From Polytrichum commune (Eukaryota; Streptophyta; Polytrichopsida; Polytrichales; Polytrichaceae), in assembly GCA_950295325.1 (NCBI GenBank), contig OX485804.1, positions 16,740,001 through 16,804,000 of the forward strand: a stretch of DNA of 64,000 bases, written 5' to 3'. Below, piece after piece: positions 10,998 through 23,691 of the stretch; the first letter of the stretch is position 1; each line of letters opens with the position of its first letter. Position numbers and translations under genes: made by a program. Under the pieces are notes generated by a model. The model saw nothing but the letters and a program-made list of their open reading frames with translations, was not told the DNA's origin and searched no databases.

Positions 10998-13600
10998 CAA
11001 AAATGAAAACATCACATTACATTTTGGAATTGAAGTTCAACATTAAATAAAACTTGTCAAACATACACATGGATTGGGACCCCCTATATCACATCCTCAA
11101 GTGATTCTAATTCATGGGAGCATGTTTTCTTCCAAGTGCGTGGTTCAATGAACGGGGAGTGCCAGTAATTACCTACAAGCTAGCCAATTGATTTTGAGAA
11201 TTTCCAAATGAAATAGAAATGTTTAGGAAGGGGTTCCAAACGAAAAATCAAGGTTTTTGGAAATGGGCTGATTAGGGGGAAAAAATGCCGGCATTTAGGC
11301 AAGCTACCCTAGGAGTATCCATGGCAAATTACCGATCGAAAGGCATTTTTCACGCGGGCAGCCGGCCAGAAATATATTTTTAAGGATTTTTTTAATACTA
11401 TGCATCATTGGAGACTTGGAGTTACCGTTGCCTTGTTGGCTTGTGGTTTAGGGTTAGCTACTTGCCGCCGCAGCTTGCATTCCGAGTTTACGAGTTTGCA
11501 TTCTAAGTTTCCAAGTGCTTGACATTTTGAATCGCTGAATCGTTGAGTGACTGAGTCTGTGTGAATCTTTTGTGCAGACTCCCAGTCGCAGGAGTTAAGG
11601 TTGTGTGCCACTCCCACATCTCTCATTTCACATCTAGAGCTCTCGGCGCACGGAGTCGCCGTTAGAGTTAGCCATTGTTTTGTTTTCTTGCAAAATACTC
11701 CTCTTGGTTAGCTTGTGATTGAGTCAGCCCTCGATGGATGTTGAGAAATGGTGCACTTGGTGAAGAGTCTTGCTTATCATGAGAGTTGGTGCAGTGTTTG
11801 TCCTTGGAGGTCACTCTAAAGCTTCTCTTTTAGCCCATTGAGAATACCATATTACACTAATTGGACCTTTGTGTTATGGTTTTGGCACTGCTTTCACGTA
11901 CTTGTGAGATTTGTAGTGTCATTACGTGAGGGAGGAGAGAACTTGCACCCTGGAGTACATTTTTAGTTTCATTTGGTTGTAAGCATGCATCTTGTATACA
12001 TTCAAGCTCAAATTGATGCATGCAAATGGATCTTACAATGTACTTAGTATATAGTCTGACTAAGTTGCACTAGTTTATTTAATGTGAAATACTAACTTGT
12101 ATTCTAAGTTAACGTAGTGTGACTGAGATTGTAATTTGCATTGTGACCCTGATGCATACAAGATGATCTTATGGTAGTTGTATGCATTTTCGTACAAACT
12201 GATCAAGTCAAGGTTAACTTGTGTCCTTAAAGACTATGTACATGTAAGGGTCTACCACTATTGTCGCGTACCTCTCCATGAGGAGTGCCTGAAACATCAT
12301 GGGCACCATGGGGACCCCGGAGTGACACCTGGGACTTGTGACGCCATTGGTGAGAGGGCCCAACGAATCTTAGTATGGGTGAGGGCCCCAGGCGTTGGGA
12401 ACGCCTCCCACCCATGAAGACTAGGAGTCATGAGGGTAAGGCCATGAGCTATGAGTAGCTTATGGCGTCCGGATTGTAGAATGCTCAAGAACACCTCAAT
12501 CGGAAGTGTGAGCTAGGATATATGGCAATTTGAGTGGGGCGTTGTCCCGGGATAACACCCTAGAACAACAGTGGCCTGCGAGTGGCTCATGGTGAATTAG
12601 TTAGTTTGCATCTACGTGAATAGTGGATAACGATGGAGTGGTTTCTTGATAGAAGCAAAGATCACATGACAAAGGTATGGTGGTCTGAATCTGTTGGGGC
12701 TTTCCAATCCCAACGAGTCAGTCTGCATCTACTTGGCTCCAACTCTTGGGAGAGAGACAAAAGATTTCTTGACAGTGGGGTAGGGGTCTTGCCAAAAATC
12801 CTAGAGGCTTATATGGGTGAGGCGGTGTGGCCGGCCAAACCCACCCGACTCCAAACGACACAACCTCCACGGGCATTGGCCCAACATGGGGACATAGTTG
12901 CCTAGTATGGTTCGGGTTGTTATAGTGTTGCTCCAGTAACGCGATGATCAACTAAAATTGGACTTCCATGGGTAGAAGTCCACATCTAACCATTGGTTAC
13001 CAATTAAGGGGAGAGCCCTAATGCAAGTGTAGGATTGTTGGTCCCCCACCTATGAGCTTAAGAGGTCCGCAGTGTGAAGAGCTAACCATTCGCATGGTGG
13101 AATGCGAAGGGTTTAACGCTCATGACCCTTACTAGAATTGAGAAATGATCAACATAGTTAAGGGGCGCTAGCAAGGGTTGCGACAATTGCGCAATTGCAA
13201 TGATTCTTCAAATAAATCTCTTAGACTACGTACATGGTCACTTGAATAAGTTATATATCTATTGATGTTTGTTTTGGTGAGGTGTCTTCATTATGGGACC
13301 TTAGGGTAGATTTGTAATTGTTGTATCGCAACTTGAGTCAGAGGCCACTTGTTGAGGTTTTTTTTCACTGGTGGGATTTTTTGCTTGAGATTGAAGTTTG
13401 ACATAGCGGTCAATATATGTGAAGCATGTAATTGATCTTTGCAAAGAAGGAATGAACATTGTGATGAAGTATGTTCTCATTCACTACAATTGTATGAAAA
13501 TAATGTTGGAAATCATGTAAGATCAGTGTTTGAAGTAGAGAGAAAAGGCATAGCATACATGTAGTAAGCAGAGTGGCCTACCTGCACAATTGTTGGGTTT
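10998..13600. other. Intergenic DNA, no gene recognised
   Basis: The part 12220-12960 is distinctly richer in GC than its neighbours and has several short open frames in both directions, none with a recognisable domain. It repeats short phrases such as TTTGCATCTAC and CCCAACGAGTC. It could be the non-coding part of an old retrotransposon, but I found no primer-binding site, polyprotein or paired long terminal repeat. Confidence 0.3.
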
Positions 13601-14280
13601 GATTTTAATGTTCCTTTGCAAATGAGGAAATCCTCTTGACTTTAGTGTGTTTCGCCATAATGAGTTGGTAATGCAAAGGATGATTAGTTGGCATCGGTTG
13701 AGATTTCATGATTCCAGTAAGTGAGATAGATTTATTGAGGTTGGTAGCCGCAAATGCCAGTATTGGAGATCAAATCAGCTTCCAAGATTAGTGATGTCTT
13801 TATCCAGTTATTTTCTTTTTTGTATGTTTGTTTTTAGTCATTTCTTCTATGCATTTTAACAGGTATGACTGCATAACTGCATTTCTCCACTAGTTCTTTG
13901 GCACTACCTTGAAACCCCAACGCCAATTTTAAATTCTACAAGTTCAATTTTCAAGTTAAATATCTCATGTCGGTAATTTTGTTTGTACGCTTGTGTACTT
14001 AATTTAGACTAGTTTGTCTAAATGTGCTTCGCAATAAGAACATAAAAACAAAAGAACAATTAGAGTCACTTGCAATAAACAATTTAACATTTGCACCACA
14101 CAACTAGAATCACTTGCAATGAACACAATTGTTAATTAGATGTTAATTCAAAAAAAAATGCATTGTCTAATTATTGATGTTTGCGAAAGCTCCTATTATG
14201 TCTAGCATATATCAAGACAAAAAAAATTTCGGTGATTTTATTTGGAGCAATTATTTAGTAATCCAAAAGAAAATAATTTG

Positions 14281-15868
14281 TAGGATTTAAAATTCCCCAT
14301 TCTTTGGCATTATAATTGATGAATCTACAAATTTCAATGTTCACTGGACATTTTGTCATGTTTGCAATGACTGTAGAAGAGGGTCTGCCTAAAATTGTTT
14401 TTTTAGGTCTGCTACAATTGGATGGTGGTAAAAATGAAATTTGCTTCAAATTTTGACTGCGTGATATCTTAACTGTGTTTGATATTTTAGATTTGTGCAA
14501 GTTTGTGACCTTCGGCAGTCATGGAACAAATAACATGGTAGATTGCCAAACCGGTGTTTCAACGTGACTCTGCAATGATATGAACTCATTTCTCTTGACA
14601 TGTCATTGTGTAGTTCATAGCACCAACCTTGTTACTTTGGATATTGCCAAAGTAAGAGATTGTAAGGTTTGTCCATTAAAGTAGATTCCTTGATAAAATT
14701 CAATTTCAAGTTTTTTTTTCACAAATTAGGTAAGCACAAGCATGCATTGATGGCCATGTGGAAACAATCCGTTGATTTTAAAAAGACTATGAAGTGCTAT
14801 GACTAAATTCGTTGGTTGAGTAGGTGACAGACAATCAATGTCTTTTGTGATTCACTAGAATCTGTACTTATTTGTTTTCAAGTGGTTGATGAGAATAAAT
14901 CATCTATTGCAAAGTTTGTTTTGAAGAAATTAGATCAGTTCAAGTATATCTACATTTTTTACTTTTTGGCTATCATTCTTCACTCGTTGGCCATGCTATC
15001 AAAAGTATTTCAACTAAAGTTTGTGGATATTACAACTATGGGCAGTATTGTGCATACTAAGGTAGCTCAAATTCGTATAATGTTCATTATTGATTCTTGT
15101 GATTTGAATGATGATGTCTTTAATGAATCTATTGGTTATCATGTTTTGTTCGATTATGGTCTTCACGATAGATACTTGACGAGGTTGCAGTCTAAGCTGA
15201 GGGGATCCATGTTTTACAACTTCTAAATGATACGGTCTAGGCTTGGTATTGACTTGGAGGAGGTATTGATGCTCCAAAAAAAATTTACATGGGTTGTTTG
15301 TTCCATCCTTGATGCACACTTTAGTGACAATGACTTGATTTCTTGCTTTAAGATTATGAACCCGATTAATATGCCTTTAGGACGAGTGGGCTTACAAAAT
15401 TGGTGTATCTCTGAATTCGATACTTTGTTGGACCATTATGGGGTAGACCGCTCACATGGAAGTTTCAAACTCTCTCCTCTTGTGGATCAGGCATCATATA
15501 AGCATGAGTTTTTAGCCTTTAAACTTTAGTGCACTACGGAATGGGAGAATAAGAATTAGAGGGATTTGTGGGGCATGATAACTTGGAATCATACTTTGCA
15601 AGCATGGTATCCCAACCTTCTCATTCTTGCAGAGTTAGCTTATGTGTAATGTGTTTTTACAATGACGTGTGAGCATGCTTTAAGCGTGCATAATTTGATC
15701 AAGACTAAAGTTAGAAATATGTTGGGCAATGAGAATCTTGAGGCAATGTTGCGAATTGCCTTGGAAGGGCCAGATGAGGGGGTAGATGTCATTATCAGTG
15801 ACGATATCCCACTTTGGAAGAATGACAATAAATACCGTTTTTGTATGCTAATACCTCTTCTTATTTAA
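14281..15868 (+). pseudogene. Degenerate hAT-superfamily transposase (ZMYM/ZNF862-like)
   Basis: Fragments in order match the RNase-H-like hAT transposase layout. At about 14307-14345 is FFGIIIDESTN, the first catalytic-Asp block. Near 14590-14660 is a CHCVVHSTNLVTLDIAK block. A long helical region follows (14882-15530; LHSLAMLSKVFQ, then a D-x-H-F-x-D segment). The C-terminal dimerisation region lies at 15662-15868 and contains ALSVHNLIKTKVRNMLGNEN and LLRIALEGP-type sequence. In-frame stops and frame changes interrupt it near 14386, 15226 and 15529-15655, so it cannot encode an active protein. The assignment rests on the order and spacing of these motifs; terminal repeats were not found. 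Confidence 0.75.
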
Positions 15869-17070
15869 ATTATCCTAATACACCAAGTGTGAGTGATGTG
15901 TCTTGTTCGTTTAGGGCAGTTGATACTAACGGCAATGGTACACACATTTCGTGACTTTCAATACTAACTAGCCTTCGGAAAATATTTGGACCCTTTGTGG
16001 GTCTTGTATTTTCTAAAGGCTACAACATCCTTGGCTCTAAGATGGTAGGGGCTTTGCCAGGTTCAAATCTTGCTAAGGATATTATTTAGACCAAAAAAAT
16101 AAAGAGCGAATGCCAACATTCTTTAACCCTAAATCCTGGATTTTTTATTTTTTATTTTATTTTTAAAAATGACAATGAAACTTAAAGGGAAAAAATGGGG
16201 AGGGAATAAACATCCACCACCAAAATACAAAACCGGCCCCATTTAGACATTCAGGAAACTGGATAAATAAGAAAAAGAAATGTCAGTTAATTGCCTAAAT
16301 ACATAAGGAAATGGGGGATATCAACCAACCAATAAAATTTGCACTCTCTAGGCCCACTTCCAGGTAAAATTTGAAAAATCCAAGCCACCTCCTAAAAGCT
16401 AGGAAATTGTCCGTTTTCTCCACAGAACTCCCCGGACTCTGGCATGGATCTGCTTAGAAGAGGAAAGATCATATAGTGAACACATGATGCCACACTGCAA
16501 GGCTTATTTAAAATTTGGGAAAGATAGGGTTAAACTTCATTTACAATTTCATGCAGCAATACTCTTCAACTCAAACATTGACGAGTCACACAGTAACTGG
16601 GCGCAGATTATGGTTGGACATACATTTTGCACAATGGTAGCCGAAAGAATGAATCACATTGTTATTGCTAAGGTAGGTATGTATGTGGGTGATATTTGGT
16701 TCATTTTTCATGTTCTCCAACTTCTACTAATTCAATTTACGCAACAAAATGTGTGTTACATTTTCAAATCTACAATGAAACATCTACAAAAATCAAATCA
16801 AAAATTGTATTTATCTTAATTTGGTTATGGTTATCAAAAGTGCATGTTTGTTGATTTCTTAACTAGATACATAAGTCCTCCCGATTGTGTTCACTATTAA
16901 ATATAGAATAGTTATTACTATTTAACAATATATTCCAATTTCTTTTCAACATGTTTTTTTATCATGTTTTCTCTTTGATCCTCACCGAACCATCCTCATT
17001 AATGCAACCAAAGCAATATCCGTTTTATTAGGCATTTTTAGCAAAGAGCAACGCTATTTCATAAAGCCAG
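15869..17070. other. AT-rich spacer with a dispersed repeat
   Basis: No gene is recognised. A segment at 16697-16805 (with TGTTCTCCAACTTCTAC and GAAACATCTACAAA) recurs in diverged form at 41796-41900. An open frame at 16484-16819 overlaps it but has no known domain. Confidence 0.35.
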
Positions 17071-17286
17071 GTGGACATGGATCTTAATAACCTCCGGTTC
17101 CAAACCCGCATGTATTACCCGCGGGATATTCGCTCGATCTACAAAATCACAGCCCACCGTCCGGAGGATAGTCAAGAGAAACCAGCAGATAAACGTTTTA
17201 CCCGGGGGTCCCAACCGCAGGTGCGTTTTCCACTCTTCGGGAAGCAGGAGAGCTCTTTCTGTGGAATTGCAGTAATCATCGCAGCG

Positions 17287-20200
17287 ATGGCTGCCGTCGC
17301 CCGGATTCCTTTCTACACTCGAGGCATTTCACATTCTCCAGCTGCCCGCAGTTCCGTCGCGCCCCCGTTTTATCAAAAATTGCAAGTGCAGAGAAAATTT
17401 GACACTGTCTCGAGGTCTCAGACAACCGGGGGGATTCATCAGGTCAGTGGATTTGCGTCCAATGTGCTTGTCTGAAAACAGGAGCTCTGTTTTAATTAGG
17501 GTTCCGGGTCGGCTTCCGGGTCGGCTTGGCCTTGACTTGGGTTCTGAATGGTCGAGGCTATGTTAGTATAAACTTACTATCCCACTGGGGTATGGTTGCC
17601 ATGGTGGCCAGTGAATTAGGGCTTGGAGCTTGGTCGGAAAGAGGCGGTGTCATTTCTTGATGTTAATCGTGGGCAATGTCTTGCTTCAATTGGTATTCCG
17701 CATTGGACCGATCATCGAGTCTGTTTGGATGTCATGGCAATACTTGCTTCATGTCCTGCATTTATGTATATGTGTGACTCGGAACACATTAGCGAGTCGT
17801 GTTTCACATTGTACCAATCCGATCTTCAAGTTTGTTTGGGTGTTATGGAGAAACTTGCTTCGTGTCTTGCATTTATGTATGTCGTAGCCGAAGCTTCGAA
17901 AGGTACCGGGCTTACCCTAAGTGGTCATCTGAAAATCAATGGTTTTCTCAAGGGAATCAAAGTGGACTTACATGAATTTCCTAGTAGCCTGATGCGACCA
18001 CGGCATTGGACAACCTTCATGGGTTTTCTTGTATGAAGGTTCAGTATCAACCAATGTTGAACTGGTGTGCAGGTTAATGCAGGGCATCAATATTCAATTT
18101 CAATAATGGTAGCAAAGAACTTACCGGACTATCAAAAGACGACAGTATCTTTAAATACCGTAGTCACTATTTGGGACAATACTATCTAGTACCACATCGA
18201 TACTAGAATGATTTTACCTAGGTATCAAGGTTCTCGCAAGGTATATAGACCTAAATGGTATAAAACCAAAACTTTTTCAAATATCATTGCTCTCCCCGTA
18301 CCAAAAACATGCAAAAACCTCATAATATATATTTGAATGGTGTCAAAAAAAGGTGATACCAATTCAACACTGGTTTCAGCTGTCATTGACTTCTACTGAT
18401 TTGGATGATTTTATGTGTGATTCAAACACATTAGCGTGTTGTGAATTAAAAGTTATCAAGTAACTTAGATGTTGGTTCAATTGAATCTCTCGTAATCTTA
18501 GCAGGAGGTTTGATTAATGACCATTCATTATTGGATTTTGGGTGCATCCTTGCAGGCTAGATGGCAAGCTTCATCGACATCAATCATAAGATGTAACGCT
18601 CACAGCAGTTACAATGAAAATGCACCATCACAAAACTCAACCACTGACAGTGAGTGGGTCAAGCCATGGACTGCCATCAAGATTGTATGTTTTCCAACTC
18701 TTTGGCTCATTGGAATAGATGTATGCAATTCCAACGCATGTCATATGTCTTTTGTTTGCCCCTTACCTTTTATAGGTCTAAGAGGCCCGATCTGGGCCTC
18801 CAGGTGTCATATTGAGGGAAGGGTGTAAGACAACTTCTTGATGTTTTAATCTAAAAGTGTCAAAAGTTCTCCCATCTTAAGTTAGCCCATTTATCATATG
18901 CATTGTTTGAAACGAAGCAGACATATATGTAAAATGAATCATAAGGAGATTTTAGCTTGTGTAAATGACCTGGACTTACATACATATCACTTACATCTTA
19001 TCACTGTTATCAATTGTGGCTTTATTTTCACTTCCTCTTCTTGATAGGTTGTACTACGCATGGATTCAATATCATAGACCAAATAAAATATCAATACTTT
19101 TTGAAGGTTGATTCAAATCATCATGTAATCCTGTATAAACCCACACACACCCCAGTCCTATAAGGGTTAACTCCAAAGGAATTGAATACACAATCATCAT
19201 GTTAAATAGGACAAAAGATTTGTTCATGTGCAGGGTGCTTTGGCTGCGGTACCACTTGTCATTGGGGCATTTTTCAGAACCACAATTGCATCCGCCGCAG
19301 CAGAGCATTCAATAGGAACGTCAAGCCTGGGTCTTAAAGTTGCCAAATATTTGCGAGGATCCGGCTGGTGTGACGAAGCCATTGTGGCATTCATAGCCAG
19401 CCTTCCCATCCTCGAGCTTCGTGGGGCAATTCCAGTTGGTTATTGGATGCAGCTGCCTCCTCTTAAAACCTATTTGTTAGCTGCTGTTGGGTGAGCCTCA
19501 TAATATTCTTTATTTTAGGTAGCTTATTTAGGTTCCAATACAAATGGAATAAGTCTTAGGTAATCCGAATAACCTAAGAACGATCCATGTGGATGCGACC
19601 TCTTCAATTGAATTCTGGTAGATGGAAAAAGGCTTTGTATCCGAAGATAGGCAACAATGACATGTTCATTAATGAGAAACTGCCACTTGATTATCCTTGG
19701 CATTCATGCATGCACTCAAGGACATTGATACTTGAAATTTTATTCTTGAAGGTAGAATAGAAAGAGAGCGTGCTTACACATGCTTACGAATGCTATGAGA
19801 ACTATCTATACGATCTCCATTGCAACCTGTAGTCTGTCAGGGAAGGCATTCTACCTCTCAAAAATTTGTGATTTCAGCACTCCCAATCCCTTAGTTAGGT
19901 GTGTACCATTCACCAGCTGCAAGAAGCAAATTTTTTGTAGCTTGATTTAGTGCAATCTTCTCCCTTGCACTAGTGTAATCACAAGTGTGCACTTGAGCCA
20001 TGTGGCCTGGGAACATGTCACTTTTGTCATGGCATAGATCCTTTTTTGGTTCTCTTTTCCTTTCGCTGAATCTTTTTGGCACAGGAGAGCGGTACTGGTG
20101 CTAATGAATCACGTTTTGAAGGGGAATTGGTATTTTCTAACTCATACCTATTGTTGTGCAGGAACATGCTTCCAGTACCATTCATAGTACTTTACCTGGA

Positions 20201-20582
20201 GAAGCTCTTCCAGTACGTGGCGGCTAGGAGTGAAGGGGGAAAGAAATTGGTAGACAAGATTCTTACGAGCACACGCCAAAAAGCAGAACCTATACAGGAG
20301 TTTCAATGGCTTGGCCTCATGTTGTTCGTCGCAGTTCCATTTCCTGGCACTGGTGCATGGACCGGTGCTTTTGCTGCGTCAATATTAGGGTTCACATTCT
20401 GGGATGCAATTTCTGCCAATTTTGTAGGTGTCTTGCTAGCAGGTGTGTTGGTGAATTTAGTTGTGAGTGTGGGCCTACGGGAGGCTCTGTTTGTGGGTAT
20501 AGGTCTCTTTACTTTGTCGACTTTTATGTGGCGGATCCTCCGGTTTCTTAAAAAGGGAAGAAGTCCGGATGCGCAAGGGTAA
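17287..20582 (+). CDS. Small multi-drug export family membrane protein, plastid-type leader, four exons
   Basis: Member of the putative small multi-drug export family (PF06695), an integral membrane family of unproven transport function. Exons are 17287-17442, 18556-18684, 19234-19490 and 20162-20582, with GT-AG junctions that join to 963 nt, 320 aa. The first 95 residues are rich in Ser, Arg and Ala with few acids, as in a chloroplast transit peptide. The family core follows in exons 3 and 4: LPILELRGAIPVGYW, then NMLPVPFIVLYLE at 182-194, then PFPGTGAWTGAFAA starting at 240, with hydrophobic segments between and after, and a basic C-terminus. The frame is open upstream to 17071, so a start 72 codons earlier is possible. 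I chose the ATG at 17287 because it gives a typical leader length. Transport substrate unknown. Confidence 0.85.
17700..17885 (+). repeat. Two-copy direct repeat inside intron 1
   Basis: A 62-bp segment near 17710-17773 is repeated at 17821-17882, a period of about 111 bp. Both copies end TGCATTTATGTAT. An open frame of 137 codons runs across it, starting at a non-ATG codon, and encodes the repeat as two similar peptides. I regard this frame as incidental. Another fragment of the unit (AACACATTAGCG) appears at 18426. Confidence 0.6.
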
Positions 20583-21145
20583 AGCAAAAAGAAGTGCACA
20601 CTGCACACACTAAGTTCATCTCAAGTAGAATCAACCTTTGTAATGCTGTGCCCATGAGTTTCCAGTTGCACTCGGAAGAACAAGTTAAGCAGAGTGTAGA
20701 AGGAATGCTACCAACATGTATTAGGAAGGTTTCACTCTATCGATGTAGTTACTATGCCACTTATTACCAACAGTGTGGATAATAGATAGGGTGGACCAAA
20801 TAAATTTTCAAATGCTTTAGAGTGAGACTGAAGCATGTATAATAGTGCCGCATCAACAAAATCAATAGGAGAATTCTCATAGGCTACAAGAAGCCTTTTT
20901 TCAATCGGGTGTTTAGTAAAGTCCACTTTACTCTTGAGCTGTCAACATGAGAGCTTGAACTTTTTACAATACTTACAGATGACATGGTGATGTACCCCAT
21001 GTAGAATGGATACATAAGCTTGGTGAAATTTTACAATCACTTAGTAAAGTTGAGTGACCTCATTGAGATTGCTTAGGTTTGCTGAAGTTTGAGCTAATTT
21101 TATGGGCCAATAAAAATAATTAGGTCCTATGAAGAATGTACTGAG
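20583..21145. other. 3' flank of the membrane-protein gene
   Basis: No further gene is seen. The first few hundred bases are the likely 3' UTR and polyadenylation region. Confidence 0.4.
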
Positions 21146-21903
21146 TAGAGTCTGCCCTCTATATTTGTTAACAATGGGGAGTGGAAATTTCCTTAACAAT
21201 GATAGAATGTTAACACTAATAGATGTAGAGTTTAATGAACAAGATAACTTATAAATGTGACGTAAACAAAAATAATTAGTTTAGCATAAAATGAATCTTC
21301 AAAATGAATGCCCTTAGATTCAATTGGAAGATAGTTGCTAAATTGAGTCTAAACCACATTGACAAAAAGTCTATCCAAAAACTTAAAACAACACCCTCAA
21401 AATTTCATAGACAAAACTTGCGGTCACTATAGGAGACTTGGAAGGCAAATTTTGGTCAAGCATAACTCACTCATTAGCTATCAGAATGCAACAAAACTAG
21501 TATAGTTGAAATCATCTTTTCTTACTTTCTAATGGTACACAATTTGACCTACAAGTTTAAAGTCAGAAGCAACATTCTCAAGATTTCAAGCACTAGCACA
21601 TTGTGGTTCAAGCAATTAAGGCAAACTGAGTTGACAAGACTTGAGGGAGACTTGCAATCATTTCTTTGACTTCATCATTTCTAATTGGGGTTTATTTGAC
21701 GTTCCATTTTATATGTTATATTGTATAGTGTTACTTACTATAATAGTAAGTTAACAAATATAGAGGGCAATTATACAAAGAGGGGAGTAGACATTCAGGT
21801 AACACTTAAGGTCTTTGTAGTCTCCCCAAGTAGGGAGTAGAAAAAATGGTAACACATATGGAATTTTAGTACTTATCGAGGTGCCAGGTATGGAGGGCAG
21901 ACT
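21146..21903. mobile_element. Inverted-repeat element with AGTCTGCCCTC ends
   Basis: The left end reads AGTCTGCCCTCTATA and the right end is the complement of AGTCTGCCCTCCATA. A second, internal inverted copy is perfect over 19 bp (GCCCTCTATATTTGTTAAC at 21153 and its complement at 21753-21771). No open frame has a known domain. The flanks give no unambiguous target duplication, so the superfamily is undetermined. Confidence 0.6.
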
Positions 21904-22374
21904 GTATATAGATATAAATGAAATTCACAGAGACGCAAAGCAGTGCAGTTTTATGAATGGATACTTTGAACAAAGAATACCAAAGGATGTACAGGATCAA
22001 CCCACTGCACATTAACTTCAATCTCTACATTGTGTCACTGAGAAAATTTATGGTGCTGTTTGCTATAATAAATAGAAGTTAGTGTTGAGTTGCTGTAGAT
22101 CTTAAGAGTGGTCATTAGCAGCACTAATTGCGAAGGATGTCACTGGTTGTTGCACCTTCCAATCTACAACTTGCATCTACTACCAAAAAGTGATATTGTT
22201 TGCCAATATCAGTAGCAAATGGAATTACAACACCAAGCACAACTTGGCAGAGGAGTTCATTGGTTTTTGAGCCATTGCATATAGATACGTCACCCTGTTT
22301 GTCATTCTAAAATGGGCAAATGAGCTTGACAATACAAACCAGCCAGGTGCTTGCTAATAGATATACTACCCAGA

Positions 22375-23026
22375 GTTCGGGAAGTTTTTGAAGCCTTGGT
22401 GGCTAATTGCCGGTAGTTGCTACGAAGGGTCGGATTTTTTCCAATTTACATCGGCAAGAGCTGGTCTTTTGTAAAATCAATCGGCCAATTGCCTGTATTT
22501 TCATATTTTCATTGGCCAATATCCGATTAAATGGAATTCATATCGACACTAATTGTTTAAATAATGTATGAAAAGTTATTAGAAATCATTTCTTAGTACA
22601 AAATCTTGAATAAGTGAAAAGAAAGGCATGTTCAAAACTTTAAATTTGAAGAGTTAATATCCTTAGCAGGAATTGAACCTAGCAATGCCTTCACCGCTTG
22701 AAGGTCAAGGGTCCCCCAATTCTTCATAGAAGCAATTGGATTTGGTCATGGAAAGGTTGCATAATTCAAAATGTTTAAGGTTTAGGGTACTTCCTCAAGT
22801 CCATCATCAGATGCCCCAGACAAATAGCGCTCTGGATGCTTCCGACTGAAACCCAGTAACTCACAAGAAGAATCGGCTACATTTCCGAGACATTTTCTGG
22901 TCCATCGGCTAATTGCCGGAGGATTGAAATTACAGTCGGATTGCCATCCGATGGTTGGAAATTTGGACCGGCCATGAGGGGAAATCCATCGGCTAATAAT
23001 GAACTAGCCGTCGGTTTTCCCCGAAC
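22375..23026. mobile_element. Possible inverted-repeat element with GTTCGGG ends
   Basis: It starts GTTCGGGAAG and ends CTTTCCCCGAAC-like (TTTTCCCCGAAC), and both ends lead into segments with GCTAATTGCCG or GGCTAATAAT-type sequence in opposite orientation. Just outside, ATAGATATACTACCCAG on the left and ATAGATACTACCACTGAG on the right look like a longer, imperfect flanking direct repeat. The interior contains several GGCCAATTGCC-like phrases. Moderate to low confidence. Confidence 0.45.
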
Positions 23027-23691
23027 ATAGATACTACCACTGAGTATAGAATCCCCAATAACAAGGCAGAGGATTTTATCTCATCTCTTCGTGCTATCCT
23101 ACATAAAATCTGATCTCGTTCTTTTCTTGGTAGGTATTTCTTTCCTCGCAAAGCTACAACATCCAAACTCCCTTTCATTCAGCTAAAATGTACATGAGAC
23201 TCCAATTATGCCTGAAAACCATGAGACTCCAATTGCAACCTGAAAATTTGCCACAAACGTGTGTAAGCCTATCTTACTGCTCCAGCAATTTTTTAAGTAT
23301 TCTTCCATCAACTACCACCTAAAATTAGGAAACTGTTTCAGACGTATCGTGTACAGTGGAATATCAGGTTGCATGAGCTTCCACCTTCAAAACTTCAAAT
23401 ACCTAACCAATTCTGGGAGCAACAAAAACAGCAGAAATTTGTCATCTGCAACTTGAAACTATCCTTGCAAGAGAATTCTGTTCACCCAGATCCTTAAATG
23501 TCAACATCGATATAAATTTGAATATCCTTGAATATGGTATAGCTCGCACTAATTAACAACACAGCTGCATTTTTGTCCAAAGATGATGTCTAGTTCATGC
23601 ACTCATTCAACTTGAGAAAGAATGTGCTTAATATCAAATGCCAATGAGCAAAGAGGTAAAGCATGTAATGGGCACAAGAGAAGAAAATACC

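Noticed and set aside
11400-13200. LTR retrotransposon
   Set aside because: The GC-richer texture suggests one, but no paired long repeats, primer-binding site, or gag, protease, reverse transcriptase or integrase motifs were seen.
17623-18036. 137-codon open frame in intron 1 of the membrane-protein gene
   Set aside because: It has no ATG at its start, no known domain and is explained by a two-copy DNA repeat.
22655-22720. Possible tRNA on the minus strand (GGTTCAATTCC T-loop-like motif with a CCTTC/GAAGG stem)
   Set aside because: The anticodon loop lacks the invariant U33, the T stem pairs at only three positions and no acceptor stem closes. At most it is a tRNA-derived remnant.
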